This document shows positions 1 through 11,109 of a stretch of DNA of 64,000 nt, piece by piece (position 1 is the first letter of the stretch; the number at the start of each line of letters is the position of its first letter). The notes under the pieces are model-generated. The model did no database searches and was not told the DNA's origin. It saw only the letters and a list, made by a program, of their open reading frames with translations. A program made the translations under genes and the position numbers. The DNA comes from Paulownia fortunei (taxonomy: Eukaryota > Streptophyta > Magnoliopsida > Lamiales > Paulowniaceae). The DNA is taken from assembly GCA_019321725.1 (NCBI GenBank), contig CM033122.1, positions 13,604,274 through 13,668,273 on the forward strand. Reading direction: 5' to 3'.

Positions 1-174
1 GAAGATTAATTAATTAGACTTTAATAATTAATTAGAGTCCAAGTCTGTAGGTTTAGAGACTCATTAGAATTAATGAGGAGAAATTAAAGACTCCTAATAA
101 AAGATGGAAAAGTTTGTGTTTTGGAGAGAGAAAGAAGCAAGAGATAACAAAGGAGAAAGTTTTCTAATTAGATT

Positions 175-3100
175 ATGAAAGGGATACAATTTGATTACTT
201 CATCAAACAAGATGTTCTAGCTTTGGAAATCCTGCTTGAGTCCATAAATAGATTTCTGAAGCTTGCAAACCTTTTACTCGCTCCCTCTGGATATGAAGCC
301 TTTTGGGTGCCTCATGTAAATCTCTTTCTTAATGTTTCTATTAAGAAAAGCGGTCTTTACACCCATCTGCTATATCTCGTAGTCATAATACACTGATATG
401 ACTAGCAACATCCGGATGGATTTAAGCATTACTACTCGCAAAAATATTTTCTCATAATTAATTTATTGCTTATGAGTATAATCTTTCATGACCAGTCGTG
501 CTTTGTAGGTGACCACCTCTCCATTTACTCCAAGTTTCCGCTTGTAGACCCATTTGCAGCCAATGGGATCTATTACCTATGGTGGGTCCACCAAGGTCTA
601 TACCTTATTAGAGTACATGGATTCCATCTCAGACTGCATGACATCTAATGGGATTAGGTCAAGATTACCTTAGGTATATAAATACACAAGCAGGCTAAAA
701 ATTCACAATGCTCTAATTTTCAGCCATCTATCCCTCTCTATCTCTTATGTTTTATTTTATTTTTTTCTACACAATATCAGGCATTGTCTCGCCATATGTC
801 ATTGGATAACTATCCAAAGTGAGATTTTCCTAGTTGTTCTCTAATAAAAACCTATACTTCTCAAGTAACTTTGAGATCTTTTTAGATCTCCTAAGAGGTT
901 GTGTGTCACAAGGCCCAGCCTTAGGTGGTTGGCCTGTTACTGCATCTATTGGGAGATTTGTGGTTCTTGAGCTTCTTCAAATTCCATGAATTCATCATTT
1001 CTATCCATTAGAAACTCTTCCTCTAAGAAGGTGGAATTTCTCGAAATAAAAATCCTTTGTTTTGATGAGTTGTAGAAATTATATCCAATGGATTTCTTTA
1101 TATACCCCATAAACTTACATAAACTGGATCTCATATCTAATTTATCTCCTACTTGCTACTTCACGTAAGCAGCACACCCCTATACCCTAAGGTATTAATA
1201 AGATGGTGGTTTCCCACATGACATCTCATGTGATATTTTGGACAGCGACTTTGATGGCACTCTATTTAATAGATATACCACCATCTCTAGAGCATAGCCC
1301 CAGAATGAAAGAAGAAGTCCAGTGAAATTCATCATCGATTGAACTATTTCTAACAAGGTCCTATTCCTACACTTTGCAACTCCATTAAGTTGAGGAGTAG
1401 CAGAAGGGGTCCATAGGGAGAGAATCTCATTCTCTTTTAGATAATCCATAAACTCTATGCTCAAGTATTCACCTCATCGATCTGATCAAAGGGCTTTGAT
1501 ACTTAGACCAATCTGTTTCTCCACTTCGCATTTGAATTCTTTAAACTTTTTAAAGGCTTCAAATTTATACCTCAAAAGGTAGACATAACCATACCTTGAA
1601 AAATCATCAGTAAATTATGAAATAATGATAGTTCCCACGAGTACTAACACTTAGTGGCCCGCATATATCCGTATGGATCAAATCCAATAGATCTTTAGCT
1701 CATTCCACTTGTCCATCAAATGGTGATTAGTTATTTTTCCTTTGAGACATGATTCATATGTTGGCATTCCTTGATCTTTCAGAAGATCGAGTAATTGGGC
1801 CAACTTGTGAATTCTCTTTTTAGAGATGTGACATAATCTAGTGTGCCATAAGAGTTGGGAACTATGATTATCTAATTTCTTTTTATTTTGTTGAAGATGG
1901 AAAAAAAGTTATGGGGAGTGTTAGAATATAATCCATTCATCAATATGCCAGAGGTAATCCAAATTGAATCTCTAAATATGGAAGAGTTTCCATGTTTTAT
2001 TGAAAAAGTAAATCATTCTTCATTGAAAATAGGAATGGAGATAATGTTCTTGACTATCTCTAGAACATAATAACAATTATTTAAAACTAAAACTATTCCA
2101 TTTTCTAAAGCTAAGTTGACGCTTTCTATGGCTAATACAATAACTTTTGCTCCATTCCCTATTCGTAGGACTATCTTTCCTATACATAGTTTTCTACTTC
2201 TTGCCATCACCTATAAATCATTGGAATGATAAGATCTACAGCTGGTATCTAATACGCAAGAAGCATCACTAACAAAATAAATACTTGAACTCCTCAAACT
2301 CATAAGGTACTCCTTGCAGTTCCTCTTCCAATGCCCAAGTTTGCAGCAATAGTGGCACTTATCATCGGCCTTATTGCAACTCTTCGAAATGCCACCCATC
2401 CTCTTCACCTTGTTGGACTTTGAGGAACCTTTCCCCTTTTTCTTCTTCTTCTTAGGCTTTACAGCCTTCAAAATTGAGAAAGATCCAACAAGTATGACCG
2501 TCTTGTTATTTTTCATAATGGGCTTAATCGTCTTCAAAATGTTAATTAGCTTAGCAAGGCTAGTTTCCATATTATGCATGTTAAAGTTGATGATGAAGGT
2601 GTCAAACGATGGAGGCAGAAACTACAGGATAAGGTCCAAATAGAGATCGTTGTCCACAACAACTCTAAGTGACTCAAGCCTTTCTATCAGGCCTATCATC
2701 TTCAATCCATGGTCATGGACTGAAGAGCCCTCCATCATATGAGTTCTAAAATGCTCTTTCGAGATCTGATATCTCACCTGCCTAGTGTATTCACCATACA
2801 ACTCTTGTAGGTGAACATAGATATCATGCGCATGCGTATGAACCTCATTTTACCTCTACATCTTGTTTGACATCGATACCATCATAGCATCGCACTTGCA
2901 GATCATCATCAACTAGTTTGTGATATTCCGAAAGCTCATCCTCAGTGGCGTCCACTTGTTGGGCCAGCAGTGTTATCACATAAAGGATGTAATCCCTCTT
3001 TTTGGATTATAAAATAATCTAAAGGTTCCTCAAGCAATCAATATACTTGGGACTAGTTAATTTATTTGCTTTCATGATTGATGCAAGTGGATTTTTAGCT
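175..3100 (-). pseudogene. Copia gag-pol remnant of element 1
   Basis: The coding capacity is broken into short frames, but the Copia order is clear. At 2316-2357 (minus) there is a gag CCHC zinc knuckle (C-x2-C-x4-H-x4-C, 14 codons). Just downstream is a protease motif reading VLDTS where VLDTG is expected (about 2240), so the catalytic Gly is changed. Integrase core sequence lies at 1195-1464 (TPQLNGVAKCRNRTLLEIV, near the usual STPQQNGVAERRNRTLL). Reverse transcriptase is at about 175-650, where the sense strand contains the VKTAFLN-type block. The RT block closely matches another remnant at 33982-34182, so both belong to the same Copia family. No functional product is expected. Confidence 0.85.
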
Positions 3101-4460
3101 ATTTCATAGACAATCTACAAAAATTAAGCAAGGTTGAACATGAGCGTTCTTTCAAAAATATATTCATTTACAACAAGGTCTTTAGTTACAAATGTCTCCC
3201 ACTATTTTTTTTCAAATTCCATCACCCCTAATGGCAATTCACAAAATCATATTTCCTAGTAGGGTTAAGGCCCAATAAATTTGTCATATGCCCCAATTTT
3301 ATGTACCTATAAAACATATCGATAGGTGGTTAATTTTTAACAATTGTATCTCTATACAACTTCAAGATGTTTTGCCATATTTCTTCCTATATACCCCAAT
3401 TTTATGAGCACATATGGTACTAAGTGTCAAACAAGACCCATCAAACGTCAATATAGATGGAACATCAAAATGTTCCATGACTTATGACCAACATAGAGAC
3501 GAGTCCATCCTATGGGCATTGCCATGCTTAGTAGAGATTATAGCTTTCCATTACAGAGTTATTCCAAGACTCATAGCCAATGACTAAGTAAGCTAGCATC
3601 GTCAATTCATCTATTTTTGATGGTAGGCATGGATTATTGGGTTCAACCCAATTTTATCCATACTTTCTTGAAATCAAAATTTCAAAAATTCCTTTACTTC
3701 ATTGTGATTCAAGTGGGGTTATTACTTTTTAACCAACACCTCATTGATTTTATCTTAGTTTATTTAATATGTTTGTATTCAAATGATAGCAAGCATATTA
3801 AATAAAAATATTAAATAAACCCTATGCATGCATCTAATATATACATAATTCGAATGCAATCCATTTGAGCAAAAATAGATTTAGGTCAATCTAAGGGTAA
3901 TAAAATAAAAATAGAATCTAATTTCTATTATGAATATATCACATACATTTATGGGCCTTCTCTTGATTCTCTGTCTTGGTCTTCTTCTTATCCATCAAAG
4001 ATAACAAGAAAAACCTCACTTTATCCTATTCTCATTTCATAAATATAAAGTACACACAAGGAAAGAATAAGACACTCGCACACCCAATTTTAAAAAATCC
4101 AAAAATAAATAAATCCAATCACAATGGTTATAAAGACTCCATGTTCATCCCATACATGCCCATAACACATCTCATAAATTTATCAAAGCATGTAAATTTA
4201 CCATCCATTTAAAAACATAACTTCATGACTCAAGATAAAATCTCAATTTTTCATGAAAAACCCATTTTTCAAAAAATTAAAATTAATAGTTTAATTAAAA
4301 ATTAAAAAATTAAATTCTACAAATTAACACGATGGGGTGTCCAAAAGCTCTATAGCAGATGCAGCACGCGCGGCCAGTGTACGACTGCTTTGTTATTTTG
4401 AATTATATTGTGAAAATATTTATTTTATTTAATAATTAAATAAACTGCATAATTATTTTA
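3101..4460 (-). other. Leader of Copia element 1, outer part
   Basis: Between the gag relic and the solo LTR lies AT-rich sequence with no coding potential. It contains motifs shared with the leaders at 14150-14950 and 59804-60700, such as phrases around CCCCAATTTTATGAGC and AGTCCATCC near 3400-3520. It is therefore the untranslated leader of the same Copia family, upstream of gag in the minus-strand sense. A short GC-richer patch lies at about 4330-4385. Confidence 0.6.
4456..4460. repeat. Target site duplication TTTTA (left)
   Basis: The five bases TTTTA directly precede the solo LTR and recur at 6167-6171 directly after it. Copia integrase makes 5-bp duplications, so this pair fixes the solo LTR borders. 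Confidence 0.75.
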
Positions 4461-6166
4461 TGTTAGAGTAGTGCGCGATGCGTCAATTAGATTGGGTATC
4501 TTTCATACTCTTGTATTTGTAAAAATAATCTTTTTCAAATTAAATTAACAAAATAGAAAATTTCTTTATCTTTAATTGCATATAGTAATTTAATAAAGTC
4601 CCTATACCAAACTTAGCTACGGGGCATGGTCATGCATTTTATAGTGATCTTGGAATATGCCTCTATGGCTTTGGCTTTAAATTAGTTTTGAGTCGAGGGC
4701 TTTTGGAGCTGGGATATCGAATAGCCTATTAGACTCACGCATATGATGCATGCTCGCATGAGGAGGATGTCTTGCTTTATGGACATTGGCGTAGTGACGC
4801 TAGTGTATGTATGCGGGTGCTTGTTAGAGAATAAGCACACTGATCAGCCCTACTGAAAATTCTTAATTGGAAACGTTGTTTGTCAAAATAAGAATTTTTA
4901 TGTTATGATAGTACATAATTAGTCCTTATACTTAAGGCACTATGGTAGCCTTATGCATGTCGTGTTCCATTTTGATATATCTTTGATTACCTGACAATCA
5001 CAAAAGGGGTGCGTTGAATGTTGCATTGATATGTATGGAGGTTAATCTGTGGTCAATAAAGGATCCATCACTTGTCTGGCTGAACAAGTGAATCTCCTAT
5101 GTTTTCAAAGTTCATGACTTAGAAGTCTTTCGCTAAGGCGGGATGAATATTAGACAGGGGTTTTCTAACGATTTGTCATGAGTCATTAAAACTTGAAATG
5201 GAATCTTAGTTATTGAGCAATTAGAATTTTGACTATTAATCCATGTCCTAAACGCAATCGAAGATTAGTTGATGAAAGGACCTTACGTGTATGAAACTCA
5301 TAATTGATTAATTGAATTTATGCTAAAATAATTAAATTTGATTAGGTGGGCTAGATGGAATTAATTAATTGAATTTGGGCTAAAATAATTAATTGGGTTA
5401 ATTGTGGGATTAAGTTTAAAGTTTAAATCCAATTCAAAGAGGTCTGTTAAAAGAGGCCCATGAAGGTTGTTGAAAAAGGATGAAAACTTAAGAGTTTTAA
5501 ATTCTTGATAGATGTTAAATATCTTTGGAAGATATGAAGGGATAGAGTTGGAAAATTTTGAGAACCAAATATCTTCTAATCAATTATAAGGAGACCAAAA
5601 ATACCAATAATAGGACTTTTGGAATTTTTGAGTCCTCTATGTAAACAACAAGGGCCGAAAATTTAAGGCTAATGGTAGCCTTCAAATTTTCGGGCCTTCA
5701 AATTTTCGGCCATAGTAGAAATAATTAAGGGAAAAATTATTTTTTTCTTCCATCCTTTATTCCTTCAAAATTCCATATTTTTGTTTAAGTATTAATTCTT
5801 TTATTTCAATTTGATAACAAAAATTAATATTCACTCCATAAACTAGGTTAGTAAAGGAATTAGAATTGCTAGCGGCATTCTGATTTTGTGTTCTTGCTCA
5901 AACTGTAGACTACTTTAGCTGGGAAATGCTTGGATTCTTGTGAACCAGAATTTAGGAAGTGGCTAGCAATCGATTGCTTCAATCGCTATGACAATGAAGT
6001 ACATTTAAAGGTATAAATTGAAATTACTTTAATTTTTTATTACACCATTCAAAATTATGAGATCGTTGAAAATGGCATTAGATCCAGGGTACTGTTGTAA
6101 TTATTATGCATATTTTTAAATTTTTAATTTTTCACTACACATACCCCGGATCATGTGAACCCTACG
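4461..6166 (+). mobile_element. Solo LTR-A in leader of element 1
   Basis: A 1706-bp LTR in plus orientation starts TGTTAGAGTAGTG, the sense start of LTR-A, and ends CCCTACG, where the family ends CCAACA. It is flanked by a perfect 5-bp direct repeat TTTTA (4456-4460 and 6167-6171), and the host leader resumes on the other side. No internal region or partner LTR in the same orientation lies next to it, so it is a solo LTR left by LTR-LTR recombination. It is shorter than the 2.1-2.2-kb family members. The terminal dinucleotide CG in place of CA suggests a point mutation after insertion. Confidence 0.85.
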
Positions 6167-6171
6167 TTTTA
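6167..6171. repeat. Target site duplication TTTTA (right)
   Basis: This is the right copy of the 5-bp duplication that flanks the solo LTR at 4461-6166. The interrupted leader of element 1 resumes from here and leads to the PBS at 6259. Confidence 0.75.
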
Positions 6172-6258
6172 TCCCAATCAGAAATATAATTTTCAATCAG
6201 AATTTAACAATTAAATTCACAAGCGTAAATCAAATTCGATTGGAATTATGTAAATCAT

Positions 6259-6271
6259 GGCTCTAATACCA
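6259..6271 (-). other. Primer binding site, tRNA-Met type (element 1)
   Basis: The minus strand reads TGGTATTAGAGCC, one base from the canonical plant Copia PBS TGGTATCAGAGCC, which pairs with the 3' end of initiator tRNA-Met. It lies one base inside the end of the 5' LTR (LTR ends at 6273 in minus-strand sense), as expected for the start of minus-strand DNA synthesis. Confidence 0.85.
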
Positions 6272-6272
6272 C

Positions 6273-8469
6273 TGTTGGGTTCACTTGATCGCGGGGTTTG
6301 AGCAACAAAAAAATTAAAATTTTAAAATAGTCATGCTGTAACAATTATAGCATCACCCCAAACCCAATGCGATTTTATTGATTTTGTTATTTTCAATGAT
6401 TTTACACATAAATAAAATAATTTTGATTTATATCTTTTGATGTATTTTGATTGTCGTAGGGTTTGAACAATTGATTGCTAGCTCCTTTCTGAATTACGGT
6501 TCACAGGGATCCAAATGTCACCCCTCTAAAGAAATCAACACTTTGAGCAAGAGCACGAAATCAAAACTCTGCTAGCAATTCTAATCTTTTACTAACCTAG
6601 TTTTTGGAATGTGTAGTATTAATTCTTAATTTCAACTTGTGATAAAAGAATTAAATACTTTAATTAAAAGACGAAATTCTTTTGTTGGAAGAAAAGATGA
6701 AGAAGAGAAAAACTTTTTCTCTCTTAATTCTTGATGGCCGAAAAATAGAGGATTCAATCCACAAATTTTCAGCCCCTTATTTTATAATGTGGTTGCCAAA
6801 AATTCTAAGAGTCCCAATCTTGGATTTTCGGCCCACTCCTCTTATTCGTTGGAGGATTTTTGGTTGATCTCAAGATCTTCCAAAAATCTCCAACTCTATC
6901 CCTTGTATCTTCCAAACATACATGGATATTTATTTTATCTATTCCAATTAGATATTTCCAAGAATATCAAATTCTAGGGACTCCATCTTCTTCCAATAAC
7001 TCTTGTAGACCTCTCCATATAGGTCATTTAGATTGGGTTTGGACTCTTAATTAATTTCACCAAATAATCCAATTAATTATTTAAACCTAAGTTCAATTAA
7101 TTAATTTTATCTAGGTCAATTAATCAAATTAACCCCAATTAAATAATCTAATTATTTAATAGAGTAAACTAATTTAATAATTAAATTAATTTATTGTCTA
7201 CACAATTAATTGATCTAATCAAAAAATTACTCTACTCCACTTGGGCTTCTTAATCTTATTAGTCCAATTAAATAATTTAATTATTTAATTTGAATAATAA
7301 ATATAACTCCTTGAATTAATTTAAGCCTAAATTATTTAATCTCCATTAATTAACTAGATCCAACATATTGGATCAATTTCTAAGTTAGAAATATTCCATC
7401 CCAAATTGTATGTGGCCCTTTAGATTCATAGCTAAGCTAGTCGTGAGCTTTTAACCTTTGCAACTTATGAATAATAATTATTTTGATTAATTAATCCAAT
7501 TAATTAATTCACTTAGAATTAACTCCTTAATTTCAAGAACCTCATAAGTCATGGGAAACACCTAGCAAGTGTATCATGTCTGCGTAGTCTTAGGTGAATT
7601 AGCGAATGAACCTATTTTAATTACGAGTACCATACACGTAAGGTCTCATCAACTAATCTCTCGATTAAGTTTTGGAGATGGATTATAAGTCGAAACCCTA
7701 AAAGACTCAATAACTACAATTTCATTTCAAGTTGCAATAACTCATGGTGAATCATTAGAAAACCCTGTATAACATTCATCCTGCCTTAGCCAAGGACTTT
7801 TAATTCAAAAACTATGAAAACATAGAAGATTTCCTTGTTCTACCAGATAAGTGACGGATCCTTTGTTGGCCACTCATTAACCTCTATACATTTCAATGAA
7901 ACGTTCAACATATCCCCTTTGTGATTGTCAGGCAATCAATAGATATATCAAAATGGAACACGACATGCATAAGTCTACCATGGTACCTCAAGTCCAAGAA
8001 CTAATCGTGTACTATTATGACATGAAAAATTATTATTTTGACAAATATTATCTCCAACTAAAAAATTTCAGCGGGCCAGTTCATTGTACTTATTCTCTAA
8101 CAATCACCCACATACATGTACTAGCATCACTACATAATGTCCTTGGAGCGAGACATCCTACTTATGCATCATTGTGCAAGTCTATTAGGATATTCGATAT
8201 CCTATCTAAAAAAATAGTCACCTCAAAACTAATTTAAGACTAAAGCCATAGAGGCATGTTCCATGATCGCCATTAAATGAGCGACCATGCCCTATAGCTG
8301 AATTTAGTATAGGGATTTTATCTAATTAACAAAAGTAATTAAAGATAAAAGAGATTACCTATTTTAATAATATGATTTGAAAAATATTATTTTACAAATA
8401 CAAGAGTATAAAAGATGCTTAATCTAATTGGTAATCCGGGCACTACTGTAAATAGGGACCACTCTAACA
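6273..8469 (-). repeat. 5' LTR of Copia element 1 (LTR-A)
   Basis: This is a 2197-bp LTR in minus orientation. On the plus strand it opens TGTTGGGTTCAC and closes CTCTAACA, so the sense LTR starts TGTTAG and ends CCAACA. It is flanked on its inner side by the PBS. Runs of TTAATTAATT-type sequence are typical of this family. Internal order matches the LTRs at 8953-11095 and 16260-18395, but with much more divergence, so it is an older insertion or a different subfamily. Open frames inside it have no protein similarity I recognise. Confidence 0.85.
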
Positions 8470-8952
8470 TATCTTTCCCTTAAGGCAACATTCACATGTT
8501 GGCATTTCCTTCAAGTCCTTCTTGTAAACTCTTTCCTTAGGGATATGATCTAATCTAGTATGTCACACAAGTATGTCGAGAATTGATTATCAAGTTTTCT
8601 CTTATTACTTTGTTGAATATGCAATATTATATATCATCTGTCAACATTCCTTTATGAATCAAAGAAAAAGCATCATAAATGGAACAACTTTCCTACTTTA
8701 TTCAAAAAGTAAAACCTTCTCTATCAAAAAAGGGGATAGAGATAACGTTCTTTATTAATTGAGGATCGTAAAAACAAGTATGTAAAACTATTCTATTTCC
8801 ACCACCTAACGCAAAGTGGATAGTCTTCACGGCCAATGAAGCAACTTTTGTTCCATTTGCTAGTTGAAAGGTTCTCTCTTCTCTACTTAGCACCTTGCTT
8901 CTTGTCATCACCTATAAATTACTGTATAGATGAGAACCACATCTGATACTAA
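8470..8952 (-). pseudogene. Copia element 2, protease/pre-integrase part
   Basis: This minus-strand remnant carries the gag-pre-integrase region (about 8480-8700) and the region after the protease active site (8702-8911). Its 69-residue frame contains FQLANGTKVASLAV and NVISIPFF, the typical Copia sequence between protease and integrase. It stops abruptly at 8952, where element 3 is inserted. The missing upstream part resumes at 18396. On its left it abuts the 5' LTR of element 1 with no integrase or RT visible, so the rest of element 2 is either beyond element 1 or lost. Confidence 0.8.
8948..8952. repeat. Target site duplication ACTAA (left)
   Basis: ACTAA immediately precedes the element 3 LTR and recurs at 18396-18400. 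It falls in the protease motif of element 2, where the sense strand read DTSWVL before and SD after the break. Confidence 0.9.
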
Positions 8953-11095
8953 TGTTGGGTTCGCGCGATCCTGGGGAATGTATATGCAATAGAATTTAAA
9001 ATTTTTCAAAAACATAAATATACATTACATCACATGTAATTAAAACGAATCCCAAAACCCTTTCGCGATTACTCAGTTGTGCGTTTTCTGATAGTTAAAG
9101 TAAGAAAGTTTCAAAAACTCTTACATTGATTTGTACTCCGGTTGATGTAGGGATTTAAATAATTCAAATCGTTATCCCTGAATGAAAGTATCTCCATGTT
9201 CTTCAATTCAAAACCTCTTTGATTGAAATCTAATTCGCTTCTAGGATCCCAAATGTTATCCCTCTAACGGTATCCACACCTTGGATGCCCACTTGCAACC
9301 GAATCCTATGCTAGTAGTTTTTAATTCAATAATTCTATCCCAAAATAATTTTGTTTGGAACAAGAACACACTAACAATTAGTGTTTTAGGTATTTAATTT
9401 AATTCTTAATTCAACAATTAAATCAAGAATTAAACTAGATAAAAGGTTGGTGAACTTTGGAAGATTGAAAGGAAATGAGGGACGAATTTCTGGGGATGAA
9501 AGAAAACTATTTTTCTTCACAAAAATCTGCAATTAAAATCCCCATAAAAATATCCAAGAAGATTGTCAATCAAGACTATCACAAGTTCTTTCTATATAGG
9601 ACTTTTTTTTCTTTCTTATCTCCAACTCTTTTGGTAAGTTTCCTTATCCCATAAGGACTTTCCTTTTTTCTTATTATCTCATAGAAATTGAATTCTCAAT
9701 TCAACTTCCTCTAGGAATTGGATTCCCAATCCAATTTCCTAATGGGCTTCCTACAAGCCCACACCTAATGGCCCTAGGCCTAAGTAATCAATTAGGCTCC
9801 ACTTTAATTGACTCAATCAATTAAATTAATTCATTTAATTAATTAGACCCATCTTACTTAATTAATCCAATCAATTAATTAAATATTCTAATTGGGCTTC
9901 CTAATCTAATTAGGTCCAATCAATTAATCTAATTAATTAATTGAATTAATTCCACACTTGAATTAATTTAACCCCATTAATTAATCACATTAATTAATTT
10001 AATCCAACACTTGGTTTAATTTCTAGGCTAGAAATGGACTTGTCCAAGTTTTGTGTGTGACCCCTTAGGTTCACTTTAAACTAGCCGCGGGCTCACAACT
10101 CTTATGACTTAGTTGAACAATTAATTGTTCTGATTAATTAATCTAATTAATTAATTCTTTTGAAATTAACTCATTAATTCCAAGAACCCACAAGACATGG
10201 GAAGCATCTAGCAATGCATCATGACTCCTAGTTTAAGGTGAATGTACAAACCTATTTCAATTACCAATACCATGCAAGTACGGTCCTTCTGTCATCTAAT
10301 CTCCTGATTGAACCTAGGGCATGGATATTGAGTCGAAACCCTATTAACTCAGTAACTATGTTTCCATTCCTAGTAGCTTGACTCGATGATGAATAATTAA
10401 AAAACCCCACGTCTAATTTTCATCCAACCTTGGCCAAGGATTTTAGAGTCAAGTATAGTAGAACACATAGGAGATTCACCTATTCATCTAGATAGGTGAT
10501 GGATCCTTTGTTGGCCACTCATTAATCTCCATACATGAAGATGTTACACTCAATATAAGCCCCTTGTGATTGTCATGCAATCGGAAATTATATCAAAGTA
10601 CAACATGTCATGCACAAGGTTACCATAGTGCCTCAAGTCCAAGGACTAATTCTTGCACTATCGTAACGAGAAAATTCTCATTCGACAATAGAATATTTCC
10701 ATTTGGAAATTTTCAGGTGGGGTTGTTCAGTGTACTTGTTGCCAACAAGCACCCGCATACATGCACTAGTGTCTCCACAACAATACCTATGGAACAAGGC
10801 ATCCTCCTTTCGATCCTGTATCATATGCACAAGTTTCAATGGGATCAATGATGTCCTATCTCATTAATCATTAACTTGGAACATTTTAAGATCACAGCCT
10901 TAGAGGCATATTCCACGATCACCATCATATGCGCAATCATGCCCCATAGCTATGTGTGATCTAAGGACTTTATCTAATTCTTATGATGAATTTAAGATAA
11001 AGATTGCCATTTAAATGATATTAATATAAATAAGAATAATTCACAAAAGTATAAGAACGGCCAGAATAATTGGCACGCAGGACACTACTCTAACA
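8953..11095 (-). repeat. 3' LTR of element 3 (LTR-A)
   Basis: This 2143-bp copy runs on the plus strand from TGTTGGGTTCGCGCG to CTACTCTAACA. It matches 16260-18395 in order throughout, including the blocks around GCGATTACTCAGTTG and the region of repeated TTAATTAATT. Its outer end touches the ACTAA duplication and its inner end touches the polypurine tract. Confidence 0.92.
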
Positions 11096-11109
11096 ATCTC
11101 CCACTTGCC
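11096..11109 (-). other. Polypurine tract of element 3
   Basis: The minus strand reads GGCAAGTGGGAGAT directly before the sense start TGTTAGAG of the 3' LTR. AAGTGGGAGATTGTTAGAG is the usual plant Copia junction, where the polypurine tract primes plus-strand DNA synthesis. Confidence 0.8.

Larger units (their letters stand above)
1..8469 (-). mobile_element. Copia element 1 (5' part, 3' end outside window)
   Basis: This is a minus-strand Ty1/Copia retrotransposon whose 5' end lies at the right. Reading leftward from 8469 it holds a 2.2-kb LTR (6273-8469), a primer binding site (6259-6271), a long leader, a gag-protease relic (about 3100-2010), integrase (about 1740-1195) and reverse transcriptase (about 900-175). 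The 3' part continues beyond base 1. The domain order PR-INT-RT is diagnostic for Copia. The coding part has many frameshifts and stops, so it is not autonomous. A solo LTR (4461-6166) interrupts the leader. Its outer border at 8469 abuts the middle of another Copia element, which implies nested insertion, but the matching target duplication would lie outside the window. Confidence 0.85.
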
